This document shows positions 13,956 through 26,000 of a stretch of 64,000 bases of DNA, one piece after another. Every line of letters starts with the position of its first letter. The first letter of the stretch is position 1. Origin of the DNA: Oreocharis arfaki. Lineage: Eukaryota > Chordata > Aves > Passeriformes > Paramythiidae. Location of the stretch: contig VZRR01002172.1 in the NCBI GenBank assembly GCA_013398015.1, forward strand, positions 124,001 to 188,000. Direction: 5' to 3'. The notes below the pieces were generated by a model that was given only the letters and a program-made list of their open reading frames with translations, searched no databases and was not told where the DNA came from. The translations under genes and the position numbers were made by a program.

Positions 13956-16900
13956 TGATGGTTTTAAACGCATATTTTATAAAAGGATCATCTATTAAAA
14001 AGAATATTTTCTTCCAGAAAACATTTTAGTTGAGAGTTAACAGCATATATTGATGAAAAATCCCTCTGCAAGAATAGAAAATGTATATGGAATAAAGGAA
14101 AAATACAGGCAAAGACTGGACAACTTGAAGAAAATTGGAACCAGTGGGATTAGCTGATTAAAAAAATATTACTGCTGTAACTGTATGATATGAGGAGATT
14201 AGGTGTGCTGTTTCTGATAGAATCATAATGCACCAACACTATTACATTCTTCTAAATGTTGCCCTTTACGTACTTCCAGTTTAAAGAGTGTCTTTGTGAA
14301 GGAGCACAAGGGACGTAACAGCAATTTGGAGGTTTTTCCTTCTCTGGAAGCAAGCAGTCTGTGGAACTTCACCTACTTGTTCCTCTGGAGTCAGGCTCTG
14401 ATGTTTTCCCCTGAATGCACATCCATGCCATCCTAGCAGGACTGCAAGAATGAAATTGAGAGATAGTGCACCTTTCTTTGGGGGGTGTAAGGGTGTGGAC
14501 CTATGACAGAGGTATAGCACCAGGCCGTGTCATTCTTACTAGTGAAGGTACCCAGCAACAGGAGTGTGCATCTTCCCACCAAGCTGAACGGCACCTCAGA
14601 AGGCAAAGAAAAGGGAATCTCTGAAGCTGTTTACTGTCACAACAGATGACAGTTCACTCTTGAAAAAGGAATGTTTATAGAGTAGAAGAAATCACCTTCG
14701 CATCTCAGATCACTGAGTCTGGTATTTTAATCAGTGTGATCTGTTTGCAAGATGGTTGCAGAGTACAGAACAATATTCTGCTTACATGATTTTGTTTCTC
14801 TTACCCAGTTTGTTTCAATGATTTAGCTGGTTGGAAGACAGAGATGTGAGCAGCAAAATAGTGAATGAAACCTACAGATCCCAGAAATTTTCCCAGGAGA
14901 AAAAAAAAAAGACAAATATTAAATTAGTGATGTACCCCTTTCTTTTGATTGCTAAGCAACTCACTTGAACTCACTTGAGGCAGTAGTTTCAACTGAGGAT
15001 TGCAGGGAAATACCATCACCTGAACCCAGGTGAGCTGCACCTCAAAATCATCATTCTTGGCTGCAATATACATGCAGGGTTCACTGGCACATTTGTGGCT
15101 GACTGCCTTGCTCTGCCTTGGAGCTAATTCCAGTGCCTGGGACCTGTTAACATTGGTGACGTGCATGCACAGCTCTTGGGCACACCGTGGTGTGCAGTGC
15201 CTACAGTGCCATCCAAGTCCTGACAGATAAAGAAAACAAAAAGGAGAATTAAAAAAAGAGAGGGGGAAATGCCTCTGCTTTCTCAGGATCTGCTGACAGA
15301 CTGCGTGTCCCTGTCTCCACCCATACTGGAGCAGACCTGTGAATATTTATGTATGTATTTATATGTCCATATATGCATCACTAATATCTCTGTCACCTCT
15401 GTCTCAATACACAGTAACACACTTCAAGTTAGTGCATTTTTCACCAGTAATCCTGAATCTCCTTTCCCATTGCTTCAATAAACCATAGCGTTTGTGAAAG
15501 CTCTCATAGAACTCAGCCAGACCCATAGTACTGGACTGGTGAAACGCACTATTTGTGCGTCTGTCATCATGCAGGTTCTTATTGAACTCCACCAGACTGA
15601 CAGTGCCACATTGGCTACAATCAGAAATTAAGTGCAGGCACACCCAGCTCCTCTGATTACTAAGGACCAGCTGGAACTCAGGAGGGTTTATTTCCTGCCA
15701 AATTTCCATACCCTTAATGCAGCAAAAAAATTGGTGAAAAACAGTGCAGAGTGCATTGTGCACCCTAGCCCCAGCGGAAACCATTAATCCACAGGTGATT
15801 TGCTCTTTATTAAAGGAAGATTGCCTCTGCAGTGATGTGGTCCCATTTCTTCACCCCAGCTTCTACCTCTCTTTTCAAACAACTCCACAGAAAACTCTGA
15901 CTTTAAAGAAGGCAACATCTATGCATAACATTTTGTCATTTTCTCTAATTTTCTGTCTTTTCTAATCACTGCCAATGCTGTCTTCAAGTCTCAATTGCTC
16001 TATTTTTTATCTAAGCCTACACAAGCTTTTTTTATGGTAGTGTTCTGTTCATTTCCCCATTATTTCTTAGCTAAAACTTTCCAATTATTTTGTCTTTAGT
16101 TAAAAGACTTCACTTCTTCAAATTCACCCACGGCAACTTCATTATTTTGCTTTCCAGCTATCTATCCAGTGTCAATTATGGGACCATTTTTTCTGTGTTA
16201 CCGAAGCAATGATAGTCCAGCTTTCTAACAGAGTGATAACAGCGTTTGACTCACAATTTTTTTTTTAATTGCTCATGGATTTCAATCTAATTTGTGAAAT
16301 TCATTTCTATTTTAAACACGATGAAGTAGAAATGTGATGAGCTTTTAAATGAGTGGAGGCCAGGAATACAGACATCATTGCCCCTCTGTTCACTTTGACC
16401 TCATTTTGCTGGCAAGCAGAGCTACCCACTATAAAAAGGATTCAATACAAATGGCTGATTTTTATTGATAAATGTGTCTAATTAGCAGCATTTCGGAGGC
16501 ACTTGACACCACTAAATCAAAGAACTGACCTTGATATCAGAATATTGTACCTCATTACACTGAGAAGAATACTGAAAATGAACACCTATTTTCTAAGTTC
16601 TTATTTCTCATATTATTTTGTAACCGTTAATATTCAAAATCTGTAAGTTTCTATTAGAAGCATACCTTAACCAAAATAACAGCTTCAGATATTTTGGAGA
16701 TACTTACGTCTGGAGCTGAAAGCAATATTTGTGTGTAATAATTGACTGATTAATTAAAACTAAAGTTCAGGCTTAATTTCCTTGAAATTTGAAGAATCCT
16801 TTTAATCTGGAGCCCTGTCACTTTTCAGATTTCCCATGTGGTTTTCATTGTGAGGTGCTGTGCTGCAGCAGGATGAATGATGCTGATTCATGTTCCTTGG

Positions 16901-17725
16901 CCTGTGTGATGCACCCTAATCAAATTCTCATTCTTTCTGTAGGAGCCATTTATGGCAGTTAACAAGGAAGAGCAAAGTGAAATCTTTGGGCAACAGAAAC
17001 CTGGGAGAGACCCAGCCTGTGTTTCCTCAGGTTCTGAAGCCTTCCTGGGAAAAAGGAGACAGAGTCATGTCAGTCATGGGAGGATGTGACCTCCCACATG
17101 CTCATACATAGAGATGCTTTCTGAACTACTGTGGAAGTCTATATGAAATAAATGGTCAAAACATTACTTTTTTATTATTATTCTTTAGATTTTCAGAGAT
17201 TTCCTAAAAATGTTGCCAAAACCTAATGCAATGACTGTATTCTTTTTCATATAATACTTGGGGTGTTTTACCTTTTGAAGGATGTACCACCTATTCCACA
17301 AATACTATATTATAAATACTACACTAAGATTGCATGTAGTTTCCACAGGTGATTGTTTTCAGTCTGTTTGAGATTCTTTTTAGAACAAATGGCATTCAAA
17401 AGATGCATTATCCCATGGCAAAAGGGGAAACAAGGTAAATTAACTGCATTTTGGTCCTTGGGACCCTGTTGTGGTGAAAAATGGGCAACGCACCAGAAGT
17501 GTGGCCCTCAGCTTTCCCTGATGGCTCCAGCAACATTGCCAGTGCCCATTCCTCTGTCAGGAATTTCACAGCCTGCTTTGAAAGTGCAAGAACCTCATCT
17601 GCTGTCAATAAATCCACAAAGGACACCTTTATTTCAAGCTGTTAGAGGTTTGGATTTCTACAGAAAACATAAACAGCTCTATGTCCTTCAGCAGTGCATG
17701 CTGTTGAGATTTGTTTCAGATAATT

Positions 17726-17929
17726 AGGGTGAGGGTGGTGAGGCACTGGCACGGGTTGCCAAGAGAAGCTGTGGATGTTCCATCACTGGAAGTGTTCAAG
17801 GCCAGGCTGGATGGGGCTTGGAGTAACCTGGTCTAGTGGAAGGTGTCTCTGCCCATGGCAACGGAGTTGGAAAGAGATGGTCTTTTAAGGTGCCTTCCAA
17901 CTTCCAAATTATTCTCTGATTCTGTGATA
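17726..17929 (+). mobile_element. CR1 LINE 3' fragment, plus orientation
   Basis: The sequence runs GTGAGGGTGGTGAGGCACTG, then TGTTCAAGGCCAGGCTGGAT and GGTGCCTTCCAAC, and ends CTCTGATTCTGTGAT. This is the conserved CR1 3' end in sense orientation with its terminal octamer repeats. About 200 bp remain; there is no coding capacity. Confidence 0.92.
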
Positions 17930-20586
17930 ATTAGAAAACATCAAGCAGTCTGTTAATTAAATTCCAGTGGGGACGCAGCCTTACCTGTAAGCCTCATACC
18001 CTGTTTCCTCTGCAGCAGCTCTCCGTGAAATGGTACATGGCATGAGTCTGCAACATTTCAGTGTTGCTAAACTTCCTGAGCTGATTAGGAGACAGGCTTT
18101 TTTCCCCTCCTCCTTACCTTATCTTACATTCAATGTCTTGCAGGGTGTTTTGTAGCTTAACAAAATAAATGCTTTGCTGGCATGTTTTATAGTAACATAC
18201 ATGTATAGGTTTTGTTCTTCCTGCAAGCCACCACTATTAATTTACATCAGGAAATTAATTTGTTTCACAGATATACATGAAGAGAAAGTCATTGCTCAAA
18301 GTCATTGCATCCTGAGTAGTCATAGTAAGAACTACCTAACAGAGAGCTCTCTGGAAAATATGGAGTTTTTTGTAAGTTTCCTTATCCTTTTGATGCAAGT
18401 GGCTAATGAAAGAATGGTATATTTTGATTAAATGTAGTAAATGGTGATAGAGTCAGACATCCTTGACAAATTCTGTTCAGTCAGAACAATGTGCTGTTTT
18501 AAATGTGAGAGGGATATAAACAGCAGCTCTCTGCTCACGGCTGCAATGCATTACTGCAGCCAGACCACCAACCCAAGAAGTGGTTCTTCATTCCCTTCTG
18601 AGGTGTTTATGAAGATATAAATATAAGCATTTATACATCTATTTCAGTGCTCAGAGTCTTCTGAGCATATTGAAGCTTTCTAAAAGTCTTTCTGTTGATT
18701 ATTTTACTGAGCTACTTTTCTCTCGCTTTCATTGCAAACCAGTCTCAAGAAGGTTTAGCTCAGAATCTACCAAAATTGCTCTTATTATTCTAAATGGAGA
18801 TAACTAGTTCATACTAAAATAATCTTTCACTGAGAAACTTGGATTAATTTAGGAGAGAGTTGAAGACTGTGTCATTACTCATATCTGGAGGAATTTGTAT
18901 TTGAATATTGCCAATTAAAAGTGCCCTTAGAAATAGCTGAAATAGGAACAACTTCTGAGGCTTGTGTTGCTTTCTAATTATATCTCGCTCAGAACTTGAG
19001 GTCCCACAGCACCCAGCAGTAACAGAAGTTAGAAATGGCATGCAATTCTTAGAGGACTTTCACCGAACAATTATTCTGGCTTGCACTGAATTTCTAGTGA
19101 TTCCATAAATTTGAATATTCCATCAATGCTTCCAGCATTTTGTGTAGGAAACAGCTTTTGTAAACTCATACTGGTATTTTTTTCAGAAAGGTTTTCTGCT
19201 CCAAAACCAATGATTCACTGTTTTTTGATCTTATTCCGTTGTTTCTAATCTGCTCTCTTTGATTGTGTTTTTAGCTGTCTGAGGTCTCTTCTAGGCCTTT
19301 TACTTAGTCACACTCATTCTGGTATTATTAAGTAATTTCTGGCTCCCAATAAGTTTTGCTTTTTGAATAAACACCAAAGTTCAATAGTAGCTTAATTGAT
19401 GCAGGAGTGGTATAGAAGAACTAGGTATTTTTTTGTTTGAGATACCATGGTTTTACAGAATTTTTCATATATTAAAATATTCTTGTTATATCTGAAAGGC
19501 ATCCCACATCCCTAGGAAAATTCCTCTGAAGTCATATCCAGGCAGGAGAGGAGATGGGTGTTTGTGTTGCTGGAGTTGTCATCACCAGTTCTCATTCTCT
19601 GCGATCTTTTACCAGTCATTAGAGCCTAGAGCAGCCTTTGAGGTGCTCTGAGAGCATGGCAAGGGAGGAAACCAGCTGGATCCACTTTCCTGCACGTCTT
19701 TCTGTTCCAGCAGCTGGTACTTGCTTAATAGGAGAAAAATATGCTTTGAATATTCCCACTTCAGTCAATACAATATATTTAAATAGAAGAGAGTTCCACT
19801 CTGCTTCTTCAATGAATATTCTTCCTTTCACATGTCTGAGTAGCTACAACTTCCCTACAAGTAACCCACTGAATTTGCTTTTCTGTGTATCTTCCACCAC
19901 TGTTTCCTTTGGCTGGGCAATGTTACAGCATTTTATCCAAGGAACTTGTTTTAGGCCTCAGCTCCTGCAGGTTGAGATATCAACATAGACTTAGGCCAGA
20001 GTCCCAAAGGAGTACCTAGGATTACCAAAACACTAAATTTCTGTAAGATGATAGTCCTATAACCAGAGTATATGGGTCACATCTTCTCCTTGGCTCTATC
20101 TGTTGCATAAACACAAACCAGTAGGGAAGACGGTGTGTTTAAGGTGATTTCTTGTCTTCTCATTTAATTTGCAGCTTACATAGATGTCTGTGCAGACATG
20201 GAGAGGGCAGCATTGCTAAGCCCCAGAAGGAAAGGGACTGTTTTATTGTGTGGTGTTGGTGAATCAATGGGACAATTCAAAATGACATTTATTTATGGAT
20301 GCTTGTTCTTCAACCAACAGGTAGCTGCAGTATTTCAGGTATTTCCACCCAACACAAACTCCTCACACATACAGACTTCTGGCTGAAGGCTTCGCTGTGA
20401 CGGCAGCATAAGTGCATGGATTTTACAGCAATATTCCAGGCTGACAGGCAGGTTGCTGGGAGCCGAACATGACTTCTGATCTTCTGCTGCCCAGGTAAGT
20501 GTTCAGTCTGTTCCGTCTCAGTTCCATTGCTTCTTTCTTTCACAAGTCCATGGTTCTCCTGGATATTTTACTACTGAGTTCCAGCC

Positions 20587-20609
20587 AAAAAAAAAAAAAA
20601 AAAAAAAAA
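20587..20609. repeat. Poly-A run, 23 bp
   Basis: An uninterrupted A run flanked by CCAGCC and TCCAGAG. I could not identify a retrocopy upstream of it on the plus strand. Confidence 0.9.
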
Positions 20610-21651
20610 TCCAGAGAAAAGCAGAACATTTATAATTTAAGAATAAAAAATAAGGTTGCTGGAGGGTAAAAATACCACGAAAGTTATTAACTATGGTGGT
20701 AGTGTCTATTTAAAATGGTAATGAAAAGCAGTCTGTTCTGAAATAAAACTATTAAATAAAGACCCAAATAACATTTTCAATCAGACCAACACCACTGGTA
20801 TTACTTAGCTTGCCCAGAGTTTACCTGAGGACCTGGTATTTTGCCTTCTGGCATTCTGGCAGACTCAAAGTTCATGGACACCATCTGATGCTCTGCTCTA
20901 ACCACTGGTTTTGACAGAGTCACACCAGAATAAATTTTTTCTGAAAGGATGAGCAGACCTATTAAACACAGAGTGGGGACTGTCCCAAGAGCTGACGGTA
21001 TCTGATAAAATGGTTTTGTATTGGTTGCAATAGGTTCAGTACTTGTTTTAACACTGATTTGAAGGAAGAAGTATCTGGTCTTTTGCCCTGGATTTTGTTG
21101 CAGGGCAGCACCAAGTATCGGTTTACTCATCCTCTAAGAGGCATCAAAGAAGTGCCTCTATTTGTTGTCTTTAGCATAGTTGTGCCTCTTTTACACCTGG
21201 TTGGTGTGGGATGGTGCCTTGCCCCATGCCTGCCCTGTGCTGCCCCAGCTCTTTGCCACATGGGACAATGCCTAGGACTTCCTGAGGGTTTGCTGTTGCT
21301 TATGGTTTCCTTCAGGTTTTTCAACAAGTTAAAGCCAAGTGAAAGCATCTTTATACATGTATTGGTACCTGGACGGAAGCTGGGTCATCTTGGACTTCTG
21401 CATTTCGTTGTCTCCATGTTCTGAGTAACTCAAGCAGGATGTAGGTTACAAAAAAGAAGGGAGAGAAAAGGTGTAAAGAGAGCTCTTTTGGCTTCAGCTA
21501 GTGCTGGGCACTTGGAACTGTATGTCTGGACTTCGCATTGTCTGATTTTCTCCCTATAACCCAGTCTCCCTCCTCTCTTGGAATAATTTGGATTACGGTC
21601 TTTTTTTCCCCATCTGATCCCCTCACTGTTTTGGTTTTTGTCTGGGTGTTG

Positions 21652-21682
21652 TTTTTTTTTTTTGTTTGTTTTTTTTTTTTTT
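21652..21682. repeat. Interrupted poly-T run
   Basis: Two T runs (12 and 14 bp) separated by GTTTG. They could be the A-tail of a minus-strand insertion, but no retroelement body is recognised on the left side. Confidence 0.85.
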
Positions 21683-22379
21683 CCATATGAAAGCTGGGAC
21701 AATTTATCTCAAAATACTTGAAGGAAAGATGAATCCAGTTTTTAAGAACTCACAGGGGTCTGCAGCTGGGGGCCCATGTGTTTGCACAGGGCAGAAAGTC
21801 TCCAAGCAGATGTTGCTGCTCCTCCAGAAACGTGCACAGATATCGAGAAGTATTCTCTTCATAGCTTCCTCCTAAAAGGCAACTGCTAAGTAAGGTGCCA
21901 TTAACTGGTTTTAGTAGCCAGAACCATAAAGCAAACAATGGGGAGCTGAAGGATCTCAGGCAATGAGTTCCAAGAGGCCCAGAGAAGGAGGGCACTGTGG
22001 TGAGAGGCGATGGATGACATCAGAGTCCTGCTGGGGCCGAGACTCTGCTAAAACTCCATATGATGTAAAGAGATGGAAGACACTTTCTATCAACTTCATA
22101 ACAGTTTTCTAAGGAAAAGCAGCTGCCTCTTACCCTTCTCTCCTGAAATAAAACAGGGCTGCTCCCAGTTTTCCATTTTTGACATTATGTTTCTGTTAAA
22201 TAGTGCTTTCTGTTGGGGGAAATAGAGGGGGAGATGCATGGAGGTCACCATTCTTACTCTTCCTGTGCTCCTCTCAGAGGGTATTGCCTGAAAGCTGCAC
22301 TCAGGGCAAGCATGCTATGCAAATCTTCTAGTGGGTTCATCCCACTCCAGCTTCTTCCAACTAACACTGGATCTGGAGA

Positions 22380-23040
22380 GCCTCGGAAAGCAGCTGGGAT
22401 GTTACACTTCAGCAGGAACTGACCTTGGGTCACCCCAAGGGATATAACTGGTACCTCTGTAACCTCAAATGACCCCAAGAAGCCAAGTGGGGGATGACAA
22501 ATGATAGTAAGGCCTAATTCTTGAGCCCCAGGGGGACCCAAAAGTCTTTTTGGGTATCAGGATGATCTCAGTGGATGTCCTGAATCATATTTGGTCCCTA
22601 GGTAACTTCAAGGGACACTGTGGGCTCATAGGAACATCTCAGAGGACTTCTGAGAAAGAAATACAGGACAGGATGGGCCTGAGCTGATCTGCAGAGTTAG
22701 ATTTGGTGCATGGGCATCTGGAACTGACCTCTAGGAGCTAATGTGGCAACCCCAAAATCACATGCACAACATACGTGTCTGGGGGCAGAAGAAGTCAACA
22801 GTTAGAACATGGGCATCATCTGTGGTTGCTAATTAGCACACGGAGTTACTTGAGATCACCAGTTAATAGATGGGGTCACTAGAGGTCACCTTTACTCCAA
22901 AATTTTGGCTCATGGTCATCTGAAGTCACTAATTATCACACAGAGTTACCCCTGTTCCCAAAATTTCAGCTTGGGGTCATCTAAGACCAACCAGTCATCA
23001 GCCCTTTGCTTGGGGTATCAGCTGAGGTCACCAAATCAGC
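22380..23040. repeat. Diverged GGTCA-rich tandem repeat field
   Basis: The region is built from irregular, diverged units around motifs such as GGGGTCATCT, AGGTCACC, CCAAAATTT and CACACGGAGTTAC. For example AATTAGCACACGGAGTTACT (22831-22850) recurs as AATTATCACACAGAGTTACC 100 bp later, and CCAAAATTTYRGCT occurs near 22897 and 22958. It looks like an old minisatellite. GGTCA/TGACC motifs occur repeatedly on both strands. Confidence 0.6.
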
Positions 23041-26000
23041 GATTCATTTATAACAACAAGAGTCTCTGCTGAGCATTGTACAAAGACATAAAGCAGAGTT
23101 ACTGCTGGGGACAGTGTCAAACACATGATTATAAAACCACAAAACTTATTTTATACCATGGTTATTAATTTAAAAAAATCACAGACATGTTCACTATCTA
23201 TCCAGCTGCTCCTATCCATCACTTTCACTAGGCTGTCCCTTCCAGTCATCCAACACTATTTTAACACTGTATTTTCATCTGCAATATGATGTGAAAGCAA
23301 ATGCCTGATTTTGTCCTAAAAAAAATGAGAGTAAGGGCAAGAAAAACAGATAGGAATTAATACTTACAATCTTAGGGAGAATTATTTTTCCCAACCATCT
23401 ACCTCCTTAACCATGCCCTCTTTAACAAAATGTGCTTCCTAAACTTCATTGTCTACTGTGCTCTAAGAACACAAGATACTATACAGGTGCCATAGGTGAT
23501 ATTCTAAGCAGAGAGAAACATGGCAGCTGTTTGCAATCTATGCAATACTACAGAGATCTTCTCTGTAGCACAGAACTAAAACCACATTTTTCAAGCATAA
23601 AAAAGAAAGCCAAACCTTGCTGTGTTCAGACCTTCTTGTCTTTAGCCAGGGTTTAGCAGATACATTGGAGATGACTCAATTGTGGTGAAACTGTGTAGGG
23701 ATGCAGAGCAAACAGGAGTCCTTTTCACTGCCTCAAGGCAGAAACGGCTGCAGCAATGAGAATAAAGGTCTGTCTGGAAGGATAAAACTGTTTGATCAGA
23801 TCAAAAACATTTTTCAGAAGAAAACTCAGTAACCAGGAAACAAAAATAAAAACTCCTTTTTTAATGATCCAAAATGAGCTGAGTGTGGCTTGGGTTTTAA
23901 AAGAAATGAGTACGTTGTCAACACTGCAGCCAAGACACTAGGTATGATTCTTCCCACTTCAGTTAACCACAGCATGTCCATTTGTGTCAGCTGAGACACA
24001 GATGGGCCTCCAGCCTACAAACTGCAAATCTCATAAGGAATTAATTAATTGTAGATGGTAAATAACTAATGAAGTAAGGCAATGATTTATATCACATTTA
24101 AAGTCACATCCACAGTCATATTGGGCAGATCGGAGTATCCACCAATTCAGCAATTCTGGATTTGTATCTTTGGCACCCTCAGTCATTAGGATAACGTGAC
24201 TCTTTAGACGATGATATACTCTGCTTGCCAACCCACAGTCCTTCCAGTGAAATCCTGCTGCACCGTGGCAAAATCTGACACCCCAGTGAGAACACAGCCG
24301 CTCACAGAAACAAGGTTTCATACTCATCCAAAAACCAGATTCTACCTTCCACTTGCCCTCTATTTCATTCACAGCTTCCTTCTTTCTGCAGTGTTCTACG
24401 GCTTCTTTCCTTGGAAACCAAGCTCCTCCTCTTCCTCTTCTACTTTGGGCCTGCACATTCCTGCAGTGGGAACAGGGGCCTAGAAGTGAAAAATAATTCC
24501 CCCCAAGGGAGGGAGTTATCTGCTGGTGCTGTGCTAATGATGGGCTGTGGCTGATATAATAGTAATGCTTAAATAAAAGCAGAAAAGGTATGGAACCATG
24601 TGCCATGGGGAACTGGGTTGCTTTATAGAAATAAAGGAAGGGAGGAGATGAATAGGTGAGACAGTCTCTCATCACCAGACATGACTTCACCTATAGGCCT
24701 TCCTCTTGCCTCACAGCAATGACACTGGCTTTCTTTCACAGCAATTCATGCATTTCAAAGGGCCAATAGCATAAAATGATTCTAAAAATAGGTTAAAGCC
24801 TGAAACCAAAAAGCAGCTGTTTCATTAGCAACAAAAGAAGCAGAAGGGGAAATAATTGTAGGACAGAGCTCCCTAAGCGTGCCAAATGACTTGCATTTCA
24901 CGTATTTTATGCTATCTAACAGACATTCTTCTAGAATCCGGACACATTTCAGATGTACAGTAACTGATACAGCTAGAACCTGCTGTGTGTGCTCTTTTCT
25001 CCTTACACCAAGAAAGATTACTGAGAATCAGAGTTCTGAGACATGACACATATCAGCATTCCATGTTATAGGACATCCTATAGGATCATTTTGCACTGGA
25101 ACAGGATCATTGCTGTGTTCTAACAGCTGGACACGTACTCTGCACTTGTGCTTATGAAGTATCAGTGTCACAAGGTGGATTCTCTGCATCCTACACATCC
25201 TTGGACATCTGCACTTCTCCTGTAGAGAAGAAATCCTATCCATGAAGATCAACATTTACCCTTTATCCAAAGCCTCTGCAATTCATCACAGGCCAAGTTC
25301 ATCATCTATCTTGGAATGACAGCCTGGAAACAAAATGCAAACGGTGAGCAGAACAAAGTGTGATTCAATGTCCTCAGTCCAGCCAGGATTTACTGTGTTA
25401 GCTGGCAAGAGAGGATATGGAAACCCATCCTATGTGTGTGAATACACAGATATTCCAGTTTAGAACATGTACTGGATTCAGACCGAGTTTAGGGATGGCA
25501 GATCTCAGTGCTCAAGACATCATCAGACAGCTGGTATGCACACTCAGGTCGGAACTGAGATTAAAATAAACATCCAGCAGATTTGTACACCACTGGCAAC
25601 TACATGGTGTAAAAAGGGACAAAACAAGTTGACGATACACCCTTCAGATTAAAAAGCAAGGGCAGGAAGAGATGCATCAATACTCGAGTTACAAGCAACG
25701 CGTGGAAATGAGAAATTCAATCCTAGTTCTGTTAGACACCCGAATTGATCACAAATGCCTCACTCCTCAGTCTCCATATAACCCACGCCTAGGGTCAACT
25801 CACCCAGAGACCGTCATAGCAGACATGCCCCCTGTAAGAGCCCTCAGTGGTGGGCCAGCTCATCTTCCCAGTAGTTTGCCAGGCAGGGTATGGGCAGCCA
25901 GCAGCCACTCATGGCTTGTGGCCTGTGATGTCCTTAAGGAGTGCAGTTCCCTGAGTACCCAGAGGCTTAGAGATGTGCTACACATGAGTTCTGTTCCCAT

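Larger units (their letters stand above)
3491..17725. other. Intergenic DNA, 14 kb, no gene recognised
   Basis: AT-rich unique sequence. Open frames reach at most 126 codons and none resembles a known protein. It holds a TA/TG microsatellite and a small minisatellite listed separately. Several AT-rich blocks with many TAAT motifs (for example 9770-9930 and 13380-13620) have the texture of conserved noncoding elements, but conservation cannot be judged from one sequence. Confidence 0.6.
17930..22379. other. Intergenic DNA without recognised genes
   Basis: Unique sequence with a poly-A run, a poly-T run and open frames of up to 121 codons (21059-21424, plus) that show no known domain. Confidence 0.6.

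Noticed and set aside
24031..24690. 219-codon open frame on the minus strand
   Set aside because: No recognisable domain, signal or splice context. With thousands of frames in 64 kb, one or two of this length are expected by chance.
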